A stretch of 64,000 nt of DNA from Parasulfuritortus sp049322515. Its GTDB lineage: Bacteria > Pseudomonadota > Gammaproteobacteria > Burkholderiales > Thiobacillaceae. The translations under genes were made by a program, and so were the position numbers. The notes beneath the pieces were generated by a model, which saw only the letters and a list, made by a program, of their open reading frames with translations, was not told where the DNA came from and searched no databases. The DNA lies in the NCBI GenBank assembly GCA_049322515.1, contig JBMOQW010000029.1, positions 130,311-194,310 of the forward strand, written 5' to 3'. The first letter of the stretch is position 1; each line of letters starts with the position of its first letter. Positions 27,140-36,298 of the stretch are shown one piece after another.

Positions 27140-29352
27140 TAGCGCGTCACGCCGTTGCTGCGGTCCTTCACGAGGCCATGCACGTCGGTCTCGAAGCCCG
27201 GAAACTTCTCGTTGAACTCGCGCGCGAACTTCAGGTAGCGCACGATGGTGGCGTTGAAGCGCTCGCCCGGGATCAGCAGGGGAATGCCCGGCGGGTAGGG
27301 GGTCAGCAGGATGGAGGTGATGCGCCCTTCGAGATCGTCGATCTCGACCCGCTCGATCTGCCGGTGCGCCATCTTCGCGAAGGCATCGGCGGGCCGCATG
27401 GCCGGCTCCATGTCGGACAGGTACATCTCCGTGGTCAACCGGGCCACGTCGTTCTCGCGATAGATGTGGTGAATCTCGCAGCACAGGTCCTTGAGGCCGA
27501 CCCGTTCGTAGCGCGGATGCTTGGCCACGAACTCGGGCATGATCCGCCACAGCGGCTGGTTTCGGTCGTAATCATCCTTGAACTGCTGCAACTCGGTCAC
27601 CATGGTGTTCCAGCGGCCCTTGGTGATGCCGATGGTGAACATGATGAAAAACGAATAGAGCCCGCATTTCTCGACGATCACGCCATGCTCGGCCAGGTAC
27701 TTGGTCAGGATGGCGGCGGGGATCCCCCACTCGGCGAAGTCGCCGTCGACATCGAGGCCGGGGGTGATCACCGTCGCCTTGATCGGATCGAGCAGGTTGA
27801 AGCCGGCCGACAGCTTGCCAAAGCCATGCCATTTGTCGCCTGCCTTCAGCGTCCAGGCGGCACGCTCCTCGATACCCTCCTCGGACAAATCCTTCGGCCC
27901 CCAGACCTTGAACCACCAGTCAGCACCCAGTTCGGCGTCGACCTTGCGCATGGCGCGGCGGAAGTTGAGCGCCTCGGCGATCGACTCCTCGACCAGGGCA
28001 CGGCCACCCGGTTCTTCCATCATGGCGGCCGCGACGTCGCAGGAAGCAATGATGGCGTATTGCGGCGAGGTCGAGGTGTGCATCAGGAAAGCTTCGTTGA
28101 AGATGTCCTGGTCGAGCTTGCGGGTCTGAGAGTCCTGCACCAGGATCTGCGAGGCCTGGCTCAAGCCGGCCAGCAGCTTGTGCGTGGACTGGGTGGAAAA
28201 CACCATCGAATCCTTGCAGCGCGGCCGGTCGGCACCGATCGCGTGATAGTCGCCGTAGAAATCGTGGAACGCGGCGTGCGGCAGCCAGGCTTCGTCGAAA
28301 TGCAGGGTATCGATCTTGCCGTCCAGCATTTCCTTGATCTCCTCCACGTTGTAGAGGATGCCATCGTAGGTGGACTGGGTGATGGTCAGCACGCGCGGCT
28401 TGGCGTCCTTGTCCGCAAACGGGTGGCTGGCGATCTTCTTCTTGATGTTCTTCCACTCGAACTCGGACTTCGGGATTGGCCCGATGATGCCGTAATGGTT
28501 GCGGGTCGGCATCAGGAACACCGGCACCGCGCCGGTCATGATGATGGCGTGCAGCACCGACTTGTGGCAATTGCGGTCGACCACCACCACGTCGCCAGGC
28601 GCCACGGTGGAGTGCCAGACGATCTTGTTCGAGGTGGAGGTGCCGTTGGTGACGAAGAACAGGTGATCGGCGTGGAAGATGCGTGCGGCGTTGCGCTCGG
28701 ACGCCGCCACCGGGCCGGTGTGGTCGAGCAGCTGGCCGAGTTCCTCGACCGCGTTGCAGACGTCGGCGCGCAGCATGTTCTCGCCGAAGAACTGGTGGAA
28801 CATCTGACCGACCGGGCTCTTCAGAAAGGCGACGCCGCCCGAGTGACCGGGGCAGTGCCAGGAGTAGGAGCCGTCGGCGGCGTAATGGGTCAGCGCGCGG
28901 AAGAACGGCGGCGGCAGCGAATCGAGATAGGCCTTGGCCTCGCGCACGATGTAGCGGGCCATGAACTCGGGCGTATCCTCGAACATGTGCAGGAACCCAT
29001 GCAACTCGCGCAGCACGTCGTTGGGGATGTGCCGGGTGGTGCGCGTCTCGCCATACAGGAAGATGGGGATGTCGGCATTGCGCAGGCGGATCTCGCTCAC
29101 GAAGGTGCGCAGCTCGGCGATGGTCTCTTCGGCTTCTCGACCAGCGAACTCCTCATCATCCACCGACAGGATGAAGGCCGAGGCACGCGATTGCTGCTGG
29201 GCAAACGAGGACAGGTCACCGTAGCTGGTCACCCCGAGCACCTCCATGCTTTCCTCCTCGAGCGCCTTGGCCAGCGCCCGGATGCCCAGACCCGAGGCGT
29301 TCTCGGACCGGAAATCCTCGTCGATGATGATCACTGGAAAATGGAAGCGCAT
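27118..29352 (-). CDS. Arginine/lysine/ornithine decarboxylase (fold-III-like, inducible type)
   Basis: A 744-residue PLP enzyme of the Orn/Lys/Arg decarboxylase major family. An N-terminal response-regulator-like wing (about 1-125) is followed by the PLP domain: HCPGHSGG, TNGTSTSNK, HFDEAW (Asp to the PLP nitrogen) and STQSTHKLL with PLP Lys392. It makes a polyamine precursor (agmatine, cadaverine or putrescine) in the cytoplasm. Which amino acid it uses cannot be told by eye. The ATG at 29352 gives the family start; longer frames run into dcd. Lies 65 bases downstream of dcd on the same strand; mrp-dcd-decarboxylase order recurs in Betaproteobacteria. Confidence 0.9.
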   Translation of the reverse strand: MRFHFPVIIIDEDFRSENASGLGIRALAKALEEESMEVLGVTSYGDLSSFAQQQSRASAFILSVDDEEFAGREAEETIAELRTFVSEIRLRNADIPIFLYGETRTTRHIPNDVLRELHGFLHMFEDTPEFMARYIVREAKAYLDSLPPPFFRALTHYAADGSYSWHCPGHSGGVAFLKSPVGQMFHQFFGENMLRADVCNAVEELGQLLDHTGPVAASERNAARIFHADHLFFVTNGTSTSNKIVWHSTVAPGDVVVVDRNCHKSVLHAIIMTGAVPVFLMPTRNHYGIIGPIPKSEFEWKNIKKKIASHPFADKDAKPRVLTITQSTYDGILYNVEEIKEMLDGKIDTLHFDEAWLPHAAFHDFYGDYHAIGADRPRCKDSMVFSTQSTHKLLAGLSQASQILVQDSQTRKLDQDIFNEAFLMHTSTSPQYAIIASCDVAAAMMEEPGGRALVEESIAEALNFRRAMRKVDAELGADWWFKVWGPKDLSEEGIEERAAWTLKAGDKWHGFGKLSAGFNLLDPIKATVITPGLDVDGDFAEWGIPAAILTKYLAEHGVIVEKCGLYSFFIMFTIGITKGRWNTMVTELQQFKDDYDRNQPLWRIMPEFVAKHPRYERVGLKDLCCEIHHIYRENDVARLTTEMYLSDMEPAMRPADAFAKMAHRQIERVEIDDLEGRITSILLTPYPPGIPLLIPGERFNATIVRYLKFAREFNEKFPGFETDVHGLVKDRSNGVTRYYVDCVA

Positions 29353-29417
29353 GGCCCTGTCCCCGCTGGACGATATGGTGAATCGCGGGATTATACGAGC
29401 CGGGCCGGCCCGGAAAA

Positions 29418-29984
29418 TTAAATTTTCGGGAGGGTCACGCCGGTCTGGCCCTGATACTTGCCACCCCGGTCTCGATACGAGGTTTCGCAGACTTCGTCCG
29501 ACTCGAAGAACAGCATCTGGGCCACGCCTTCGTTGGCGTAGATGCGCGCCGGCAGCGGTGTGGTGTTGGAGAATTCCAGGGTCACGTGGCCTTCCCACTC
29601 CGGCTCCAACGGCGTCACGTTGACGATGATGCCGCAGCGGGCGTAGGTACTCTTGCCCAGGCACACCACCAGGGTGCTGCGCGGAATCCGGAAATACTCG
29701 ACCGTACGCGCCAGGGCGAAGGAGTTGGGCGGGATGATGCAGGACTCGCCCGTGATTTCGACAAAGGAGTCGGGGTCGAAGTGCTTGGGGTCGACCAAGG
29801 TATGGTTCAGATTGGTGAACACCTTGAATTCATTGGCACAACGGACATCGTAGCCGTAGCTCGAGGTGCCATAGGACACGATCTTCTGGCCATCGACGGA
29901 TTTCACCTGACCCGCCTCGAAAGGCGTGATCATGCCGTGTTCCTGGGCCATCCGGCGAATCCACCGGTCGGATTTGATGCTCAT
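29418..29984 (-). CDS. dcd: dCTP deaminase
   Basis: A 188-residue trimeric deaminase converting dCTP to dUTP for thymidylate synthesis, the exact length of family members. Conserved blocks are SYGTSSYGYDVRCANEF, ESCIIPPNSFALART, LVVCLGKSTYARCGI with the catalytic region VNVTPLEPEWEGHVTLEFSN split after it, and the C-terminal GKYQGQTGVTLPKI. The ATG at 29984 (MSIKSDRWIRRM) is the normal start. A purine/pyrimidine inverted repeat fills the space to mrp. Confidence 0.96.
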   Translation of the reverse strand: MSIKSDRWIRRMAQEHGMITPFEAGQVKSVDGQKIVSYGTSSYGYDVRCANEFKVFTNLNHTLVDPKHFDPDSFVEITGESCIIPPNSFALARTVEYFRIPRSTLVVCLGKSTYARCGIIVNVTPLEPEWEGHVTLEFSNTTPLPARIYANEGVAQMLFFESDEVCETSYRDRGGKYQGQTGVTLPKI

Positions 29985-29989
29985 TATTC

Positions 29990-30069
29990 GGGAAACGGGA
30001 AATGTGAAAAGGGAAACGAAAAATACACCATTGCGTCTCCCATTTCCCGTATCTCGTTTCCCATTTCCC
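29990..30069. repeat. Purine/pyrimidine imperfect inverted repeat between mrp and dcd
   Basis: The left arm (29990-30019) carries three GGGAAA words; the right arm (30040-30069) carries three matching words on the opposite strand. The arms match at 23 of 30 positions and the loop is about 20 bases. It fills nearly the whole 89-base gap. Its transcript would fold into a long imperfect hairpin between two co-directional genes. It looks like a small dispersed intergenic element, but only one copy is present in the window. Confidence 0.6.
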
Positions 30070-30073
30070 CAAA

Positions 30074-31162
30074 TCAGGTGTTTTGAATGACGATGCTCGG
30101 GAACTTGGCGCTGTGGTCGACGGCCAGGTCGCCCACCTTGACCGCGACACGGCGGGCAATGGCGCGATAGATCTCGGCGATGCGCGATTCCGGCTCGGCC
30201 ACCACGGTCGGCTTGCCGGCGTCGGTTTCCTCGCGGATGCGCATGTCGAGCGGCAGGCCGCCCAGGAACTCGGCGCCGTAGTCGGCGCACATCTTCTGGC
30301 CGCCGCCGGTACCGAAGATCGGCTCCTCATGGCCGCACTTGGAGCAGATGTGCAGCGACATGTTCTCGACCACGCCGAGGATGGGCACCCCGACCTTCTC
30401 GAACATCTTGAGCCCCTTGCGGGCGTCGATCAGGGCGATGTCCTGGGGCGTGGTGACGATCACCGCGCCGGTCACCGGCACGCGCTGGGCCAGGGTCAGC
30501 TGGATGTCGCCGGTGCCCGGCGGCAGGTCGACCACCAGGTAGTCGAGCTCTTTCCATTTGGTCTGGTTGAGCAACTGTTCCAGCGCCTGGGTGACCATCG
30601 GGCCGCGCCAGACCATGGGCGTGTCGACGTCGATCAGGAAACCGATCGACATGGCCTGCAGGCCATGGCCGATCATCGGCTCCAGCGACTGGCCGTCTTC
30701 CGAAACCGGGCGGCCGACGATACCCAGCATGGTCGGCTGCGACGGACCGTAGATGTCGGCGTCGAGCATGCCGACGCTGGCGCCCTCGGCGGCCAGGGCC
30801 AGGGCCAGGTTGACCGCCGTGGTGGATTTGCCGACCCCGCCCTTGCCGGAGGCCACGGCGATGATGTTCTTGACCCCGGGGATCAGCTTGACACCCCGCT
30901 GCACGCTATGGGCGACGATCTTCCAGGTCACGTTGGCGGTGACGCTCTCGACGCCCGGCACGGTCTTGACCTGGTCCTCAACCAAGGTCTTGATCTGACC
31001 CATGACCATCTTGGCCGGATAGGGCAACACGACGTCGAGGGTGACCTTGCCGCCGTCGACCTTGATGTTCTTGGCCGACTTGGTGGAGATGAAGTCTTTC
31101 TGGGTGTTGGGATCGACCAGCTCTTTCAGAGCCGCCTGGACCTGCTGTTCGGAAACCGACAT
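30074..31162 (-). CDS. mrp: Mrp/ApbC iron-sulfur cluster carrier ATPase
   Basis: A 362-residue protein with an N-terminal DUF59/MIP18-like domain (about 1-85) and a ParA-like P-loop domain starting with the deviant Walker A SGKGGVGKST (105-114). The motifs DADIYGPSQP, DYLVVDLPPGTGD and the cluster-binding CSKCG are present. It carries and delivers Fe-S clusters. The ATG at 31162 has GAGG seven bases before it; the upstream in-frame extension is rejected. First gene of a probable mrp-dcd-decarboxylase run. Confidence 0.94.
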   Translation of the reverse strand: MSVSEQQVQAALKELVDPNTQKDFISTKSAKNIKVDGGKVTLDVVLPYPAKMVMGQIKTLVEDQVKTVPGVESVTANVTWKIVAHSVQRGVKLIPGVKNIIAVASGKGGVGKSTTAVNLALALAAEGASVGMLDADIYGPSQPTMLGIVGRPVSEDGQSLEPMIGHGLQAMSIGFLIDVDTPMVWRGPMVTQALEQLLNQTKWKELDYLVVDLPPGTGDIQLTLAQRVPVTGAVIVTTPQDIALIDARKGLKMFEKVGVPILGVVENMSLHICSKCGHEEPIFGTGGGQKMCADYGAEFLGGLPLDMRIREETDAGKPTVVAEPESRIAEIYRAIARRVAVKVGDLAVDHSAKFPSIVIQNT

Positions 31163-31259
31163 GGCGTACCTCGGGGAAATGGATGGGAAAAGGGCTGCCG
31201 GGCAGATATGGGCGTCCACGCCGGATTCAAGCCCTGGCAATAGTTGATAATTTTACTCG

Positions 31260-31265
31260 ATTATA
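31260..31265 (-). promoter_or_regulatory. Candidate -10 box of mrp
   Basis: A perfect TATAAT reads on the minus strand here, about 100 bases before the mrp start codon. No good -35 hexamer is found at 16-18 bases, so this may be a chance match in an AT-rich gap. Confidence 0.3.
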
Positions 31266-31284
31266 AGCCGGTCAGCCATGGCCA

Positions 31285-31728
31285 TCATGGACACGGCATG
31301 AGTTCATGATCCCGCCAGCATAGCTTGCGAGGCGGGTGGGGCGACTTCGGCACGGCCTTCACGACGGGTTTGCGCTTGGGCTTGGGCTTGGGCCTCGCCA
31401 CCGGGGCTCGGGCGGGCGGATCGGACCTCGCTTCAGTCGAGGTCGCCGCCCCCTCGACGACGTCATTGCTGGGCGCGGGGCTCGAGGCCAGCTCGGCCGG
31501 TTTGGCCACCAGGGGCGGTGCCGGTACCTCGACCGTGTCGAGCCAAGACCCGCTGGATGCCGGGACGTAGACTGGCCAGTACAGGGCCGGCGGAGACACC
31601 GCCCACCCGGGCTGAATCCAGGCCGGCACCACGACAGGCACCCAGAACACCGACGCGACCGGCGGTTCGGCCTGCGCCGGGGCTGCCACGAACGCCAGGC
31701 AGGCGACGAGCAAGCACCCGGCGCGCAA
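31285..31728 (-). CDS. Exported proline-rich hypothetical protein
   Basis: A 147-residue protein with a signal peptide (about 1-20, ending PAQA), a hydrophobic Pro/Trp/Val-rich section (FWVPVVVPAWIQPGW), a low-complexity Ala/Pro/Ser linker and a very basic tail with KPKPKRKP. Two cysteines near the end (LCWRDHELMPC) could form a disulfide. The start is a TTG two bases after the stop of the CBS gene, implying re-initiation. No family recognised. Last gene of the rppH-CBS run. Confidence 0.6.
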   Translation of the reverse strand: MRAGCLLVACLAFVAAPAQAEPPVASVFWVPVVVPAWIQPGWAVSPPALYWPVYVPASSGSWLDTVEVPAPPLVAKPAELASSPAPSNDVVEGAATSTEARSDPPARAPVARPKPKPKRKPVVKAVPKSPHPPRKLCWRDHELMPCP

Positions 31729-31730
31729 GA

Positions 31731-32321
31731 TCAGGCGCTCAGTTGGGCAATGTCGGCGAAAGTGCGCGCCACCGGCACGGTATGGATCGGCATGTCGAGC
31801 TGGCGGCCAATCTGGGATGCCGAAAACATGCCACGCAGGATCTGGCTGCGGTCAGCCTGGCGCTCCACCACCAAGGCATGCTGGCGGCCTTGCGCCTGCA
31901 GGGTGGCGACCACGTCACCGACCTTGGCGCTCTGCAAATCATCCATACAGATCACTTCCAGCTTTTCCCGGGGCGTCATGATGTCCTTGACCAGGACATC
32001 GGCATGGCGGATGCCCTGGGTCTGGATAATCTGCATCGGCCGCTCGCTGGTCAGGTCAGTGGCCGTGATCAAACCCAGGATCTGATTCTGGTCGTCGGCC
32101 ACCAGCAGCATGCGCACGCCGCGCTGGATCATCTCCGCCCGCGCGGTCTCGATGCTGTCCAGGGCCTGAATGGTATGCGCGGTGACCACCGAAAAGTCGG
32201 TCATGACCGACAAGGCCGGCTGGTCCATGGTCACCGAGTCGAGAACCTGCTGGCGCGGCGTCTTGTAGGTCGCGCCCTTTTGCAGGGGGGCGCCCGGCAG
32301 GACGCGATAGGGTGTACTCAT
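31731..32321 (-). CDS. CBS-domain pair protein
   Basis: A 196-residue soluble protein with two CBS motifs: about 30-100 (VMTDFSVVTAHTIQALDSIETA...GVRMLLVADDQNQILGLITATDL, split across the pair) and about 112-175 (DIMTPREKLEVICMDDL...HALVVE). CBS pairs bind adenosyl ligands and tune attached or partner proteins. It stands alone with no catalytic domain, 22 bases after rppH on the same strand. Target unknown. Confidence 0.82.
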   Translation of the reverse strand: MSTPYRVLPGAPLQKGATYKTPRQQVLDSVTMDQPALSVMTDFSVVTAHTIQALDSIETARAEMIQRGVRMLLVADDQNQILGLITATDLTSERPMQIIQTQGIRHADVLVKDIMTPREKLEVICMDDLQSAKVGDVVATLQAQGRQHALVVERQADRSQILRGMFSASQIGRQLDMPIHTVPVARTFADIAQLSA

Positions 32322-32343
32322 GTCTGGTCTCCTCTCAGTGTGC

Positions 32344-32880
32344 TTACAGACGTCCGTTGTGGGCCTTCAGGCCATGGCCGTGGCGCATGCCTCGCCGCCC
32401 CTGGCTATCCACCAGGAGGAAGGGCTCCAGTTCCTGCAGGGCTCGGCGATACACGTCCTGCTTGAAATCGACCACGGTCTGGACCGGATCCCAATACTGG
32501 TTCCAGCGCCAGGCGTCGAATTCCGGATGGTCGGAGGCACGCAGACAGACATCATTGTCGCGGCCGGTCAGGCGCAACAGGAACCAGATCTGCTTCTGGC
32601 CGCGATAATGGCCGCGCCATTCCCGGCGCACCCACTCCCTGGGCACGTCATAACGCAGCCACTCCCGGGTCCGCCCCAGGATGCGCACATGCTCGGGATG
32701 CAACCCGACTTCTTCTTTCAATTCCCGGAACATCGCCAGCTCCGGCGTTTCACCATGCTTGATGCCACCCTGGGGAAACTGCCAGGAATTCTGGCGCACC
32801 CGCTTGCCCCAAAACACCTCATTGCGGGCATTGCAGATGACAATGCCCACGTTCGGCCGGTAACCGTCCTTGTCGATCAT
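32344..32880 (-). CDS. rppH: RNA pyrophosphohydrolase
   Basis: A 178-residue Nudix hydrolase that removes pyrophosphate from 5'-triphosphorylated RNA to start decay. The Nudix box runs from Gly38 to Leu60 with Glu44, Arg52, Glu53, Glu56 and Glu57 all in place. The opening MIDKDGYRPNVGIVICN and the WQFPQGGI context are RppH-specific. In many Betaproteobacteria rppH is next to and divergent from proS; here about 9.9 kb lies between them. Confidence 0.95.
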   Translation of the reverse strand: MIDKDGYRPNVGIVICNARNEVFWGKRVRQNSWQFPQGGIKHGETPELAMFRELKEEVGLHPEHVRILGRTREWLRYDVPREWVRREWRGHYRGQKQIWFLLRLTGRDNDVCLRASDHPEFDAWRWNQYWDPVQTVVDFKQDVYRRALQELEPFLLVDSQGRRGMRHGHGLKAHNGRL

Positions 32881-32968
32881 GGCCGTGCCTCGATTCTTGA
32901 ACTGGGATCAATTCTCCCACCCTTCGAGGAGCCTTGCAAAGACGACGGCCGTGTAGTCTTGATGGACG

Positions 32969-35683
32969 CTAGCCTGTCTCTGCTGCTCGGCCATGCAGCG
33001 CCTCCCGTAGGCGCCGGATTTCCACCGCGAAGAATCGCTCACCATGTGCACGGATGACAGCCTCAGCCTGGTACAGCGCCTGCAGACCGGCCTCGGGACG
33101 GCCTGCCATGCGGCATGCGTCCGCCTGCAGGGCGTGAAAATAGCTCAGCCACATGCGCGCGCCAGTCTGTTTCAGCCATTCGAGTCCTGCCTCTATCCTT
33201 TCGAGGCCAGCCTCGTTCGGGTCGGACGCCACTTCGGCCCAGCCGAGAAAAACCTCGGCCATGGCTAGCAACATGGTAAACCCGTGCTCATCCGCCAACC
33301 GGTGCATTTGCCCGGCCTGCGCGTGAACCCTCGCCTTGTCACCACGAAGCTGGCTCAGCATGCACCCCCCCCAGTGCGCGAAGGCTTCGGTAAACGGATG
33401 GCCTAGCGTTCGCGCCCTCTCAAGGGCAGCGGCCATGGTTTCCTGCGCCTCGTCCGGCGCCCCCTGCATCGCTTGGACCAGGCCGAGGAAGAACCGACTC
33501 AAGACGTCCGGATCTTGGGTGAACACCGGATATAGCGCGGGCCTCGTCTCCTTGCCATAGAGAAGCAACGCTGCCTCGAGATGCTGCCTGGCTTGATCGA
33601 ATTCACCCCGGTGCCAATGGACACCGCCCAGGGCGACATGGCTGCCAATCAGCCAGAGCGGATCGCCACCTTGCTTCACGGTTCGTTCGATCAACATCGC
33701 TTGCTGCGCCGCTTCTTCGAAGCGCCCCCGTGCGCAATAGAACCCCCAGGCGCCCCAGAGCAGAGGAAAAATCCACTCGTTTGCCGCATGCCCAGGTTGA
33801 TACGCTGCAATCTGCCCGTAAATCGGCTCCAACTCTGGCGATGCGAAGCCCTGCGTCGTCTGGATGGCGGTCGCCAACTTGGACAACAGTTCAAGTCGTG
33901 TTGCCAGCGCCCCCCGCTTCGGCGACAGTTCCCTGTCCAGAAGCGCCAAAGCCTGCTTCAAGAGTTGAATGACCTCATGCGGCGCGTGTCGCTTGTCGGC
34001 ATTTCCAGCGGCTAGCTTCAAATAATCGACGGCTTTTTCGAATTGCCGTCCCCGTTCGAAATGCAGGGCCAACTCGGCGGCAAGCTCGCCAGCCCGACCA
34101 GGATCATTGGACTCGTACCACTCGCCGAGACGCCGATGCAATTCCACCCGTCTAGCTGGCGTGATGCCCTGATAAGCCAACTCCTGGTAATACGCATGGA
34201 TGAAATCGTAGCGCCGGTCAGCGTCATCGCGGGTTCCGGACAGGCAAAGGAGATTGCCAGCCCGAGCCATTCCTTCGCACCAGGCTTCAGCCTCGAGGAT
34301 GTCCTTGCCCATTGCGGCGGCCAGCGCGGACGCAGGGAAATTCCGGTGACAAACGGCTGCCGCGTCCAGCATTCGCCGACTCTCCGCTGACAGCCGCTCG
34401 AACTGCATCTCGACCAGCATCCGCAATCCATCCGGAAACGACTTCAGAAAAGCTTCAACCGCCGTTAGCGAATATTCTCCGTCCTCAACCTGGGTTCTGG
34501 CCAGTTCATCCGCCAGGCGAACCAGGAACAGTGGCAAGCCCTCGGTTCGGCTGTGAATTGCTCGAATGGCCTGGTTCGAAAACGGCAAGCCCGCGAACCG
34601 CCAGGCGAGGTAGTCCGCCACAGCGGCCTCTGAGAGGAGCTCCAGGGACAAGTCGTGGCACAATCCATGCAGTTTCAGACCCCTCAGTGCGTCCCGCAGG
34701 GGGTGGTCGTTGACAATGATGTCGACAGGCCGATAACTGGACAGAATCATCCAACGACCGCGTGGTCCGGATCGCGCCAGATAGACAATCAGGTCCAGTG
34801 TCGCCTTGTCACTCCAGTGCAGATCCTCCAGAACGAGAAGCAGCGGGTGATCCGATGTCCATTCCCTGAGGAACACACCGAATTCACGCAACATGCGGTC
34901 CTTGGTGACGACCTGGGTCTGCGCCAGCAGGTGCGTGCGCTCCGGTTCCTCCAACAACCACGGCAATTGTGCAAGCCAGACTGGCGCGCATCTGCGCATG
35001 CACTCGACCAAATCAGCCCGGTCATGTCGGGCAAGGCGATCGAGGGCTTCCAGAACCGGCAAGTAGGGTTCGGCCTGGCCATATTGTTCGAGGCAACTCC
35101 CCTCCAATGCGAGCACCTCGTCGGGCAGCGAGGTCAAGAAATGCTTGACCAAGGTGGTCTTGCCAATACCCGGTTCACCGCTCAAAAAGACGATCATCGG
35201 CTGCCCAGCCAGACTTTCCTGGAGCCGACCCGACAAACCGGCGAGCAGGGCAGCACGTCCGACCACCGAGCCGTTCTCCCCCGACGGGGACGCATCCGCG
35301 CCAGTGGCAACGCCCGGATCATCCCTATCGGGCTGCACACCGACAAACCGATAGCCCCGCCGGTGCACCGTCTCGATGAAACGCGGGGATTTCGGGCTGT
35401 CACCCAGCGCCTGGCGCAGTTCCTGGATGACATTCTTGACCACACCTTCACTGATGAATCGGCGACCCCAAACGGCGTCCAGAAGCTCCGCCTTGGTTAC
35501 CAGGCCGCCGGCCCGCTGGCACAAGCATTGCAAAACATCGAGTGCCTTAGGACTCAGCGAGATGATTTCATCGCCCTTGAACAGCCTGGCTTCAGCAGGC
35601 ATGAAACGGAATTCCGCGAACCGGATAACTTCACCTTTTTGCGAGGCGGGGACAGAAATGGACGACCTCATCACTTGGCTCAC
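32969..35683 (-). CDS. Winged-helix / AAA ATPase / TPR transcriptional regulator
   Basis: A 904-residue regulator. Residues about 20-115 form an OmpR/PhoB-type winged helix (ISLSPKALDVLQCLC, VVKNVIQELRQALGD, IETVHRRGYRF). An AAA-type ATPase follows with Walker A GEPGIGKT (169-176) and Walker B LLLVLEDLH (281-289). The C-terminal 450 residues are helical TPR-like repeats. This is the MalT/AfsR-like signal-transduction ATPase layout with a CadC-type reader domain, but no membrane helix, so it senses a cytoplasmic ligand or partner. Start is a GTG at 35683 with GGA upstream, or an ATG four codons later (35671). Base composition looks less GC-rich than the flanks. Confidence 0.82.
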   Translation of the reverse strand: MSQVMRSSISVPASQKGEVIRFAEFRFMPAEARLFKGDEIISLSPKALDVLQCLCQRAGGLVTKAELLDAVWGRRFISEGVVKNVIQELRQALGDSPKSPRFIETVHRRGYRFVGVQPDRDDPGVATGADASPSGENGSVVGRAALLAGLSGRLQESLAGQPMIVFLSGEPGIGKTTLVKHFLTSLPDEVLALEGSCLEQYGQAEPYLPVLEALDRLARHDRADLVECMRRCAPVWLAQLPWLLEEPERTHLLAQTQVVTKDRMLREFGVFLREWTSDHPLLLVLEDLHWSDKATLDLIVYLARSGPRGRWMILSSYRPVDIIVNDHPLRDALRGLKLHGLCHDLSLELLSEAAVADYLAWRFAGLPFSNQAIRAIHSRTEGLPLFLVRLADELARTQVEDGEYSLTAVEAFLKSFPDGLRMLVEMQFERLSAESRRMLDAAAVCHRNFPASALAAAMGKDILEAEAWCEGMARAGNLLCLSGTRDDADRRYDFIHAYYQELAYQGITPARRVELHRRLGEWYESNDPGRAGELAAELALHFERGRQFEKAVDYLKLAAGNADKRHAPHEVIQLLKQALALLDRELSPKRGALATRLELLSKLATAIQTTQGFASPELEPIYGQIAAYQPGHAANEWIFPLLWGAWGFYCARGRFEEAAQQAMLIERTVKQGGDPLWLIGSHVALGGVHWHRGEFDQARQHLEAALLLYGKETRPALYPVFTQDPDVLSRFFLGLVQAMQGAPDEAQETMAAALERARTLGHPFTEAFAHWGGCMLSQLRGDKARVHAQAGQMHRLADEHGFTMLLAMAEVFLGWAEVASDPNEAGLERIEAGLEWLKQTGARMWLSYFHALQADACRMAGRPEAGLQALYQAEAVIRAHGERFFAVEIRRLREALHGRAAETG

Positions 35684-35723
35684 TCACGGATTCCACGGCA
35701 ATTGTGCCCTCCGCAGCTTACCG

Positions 35724-36197
35724 TCATGCGACTTCAGGCCTCAATGTCCCAAAGATCGCCTTCCAATTCGCGGGCGAAGCAAATGCGGCATATTCGGCTG
35801 CCATATCCGGAGGCAGCAGTTCCAGCAAGGTACGGTTCTCGACCCAGACCTCAACCACATGAAAGAACGTGCCACGCGTGCCCATCTGGCAAAGCCAACC
35901 GTGCTCTGCACAAATCCGTTCGATCGTCTCCGCGTCGACCGGAACCGAGATGGCGGCATGAAACGGCGAATGTCTCGGCCCCTCAGCCTCGACCAGAGCT
36001 GGCAGTTCAGGCGTGGCAGGCAGCAACACATGGCCATCCGGATAGACCTCGATCGCGGCCAGCCCATCCTCACCACAAAACACGATATAGCTGTCGGCGT
36101 ACATTGGAAACGGCAACGCTTCGGTACGCCAGAACGCGGCCAAGGCCCGCGCACAAGCCAACGGCTCAGTTACGGAAATGGAAATATGGTGTATCAC
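35724..36197 (-). CDS. VOC-fold (glyoxalase/dioxygenase-like) protein
   Basis: A 157-residue protein opening MIHHISISVTEP, with a central E-rich strand (LAAIEVYPDG) and a late LLELLPPD, consistent with a vicinal-oxygen-chelate fold. Candidate metal residues are His4 and the Glu in LLELL. Such proteins include glyoxalase I and fosfomycin or bleomycin resistance proteins, but specificity cannot be read. It is divergent from a TetR regulator, and a palindromic operator lies just upstream of its start, so it is probably the regulator's target. Confidence 0.72.
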   Translation of the reverse strand: MIHHISISVTEPLACARALAAFWRTEALPFPMYADSYIVFCGEDGLAAIEVYPDGHVLLPATPELPALVEAEGPRHSPFHAAISVPVDAETIERICAEHGWLCQMGTRGTFFHVVEVWVENRTLLELLPPDMAAEYAAFASPANWKAIFGTLRPEVA

Positions 36198-36218
36198 GTC
36201 GACGCCCCTTGTGTTTTA

Positions 36219-36237
36219 ATGTCACTTATAGTGACAT
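36219..36237. promoter_or_regulatory. TetR-type operator palindrome
   Basis: ATGTCACT, three central bases (TAT), then AGTGACAT: two perfect 8-base arms, total 19 bases. It lies 22 bases before the VOC start and 62 bases before the tetR start, in the only gap between the two divergent genes. The centre contains TATAGT on the plus strand and TATAAG on the minus strand, both -10-like, so bound repressor would block both promoters. Confidence 0.65.
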
Positions 36238-36298
36238 CAATTATCAACACTGGCAATTGCCTTTTCCGGACATCCACTCCGAGCTACGACAAGCCATC

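Noticed and set aside
27178..29421. A 747-codon plus-strand frame opposite the decarboxylase
   Set aside because: Composition typical of antisense high-GC frames (His/Gly/Val/Asp-rich), no ribosome-binding site, and the minus strand encodes a full known enzyme.
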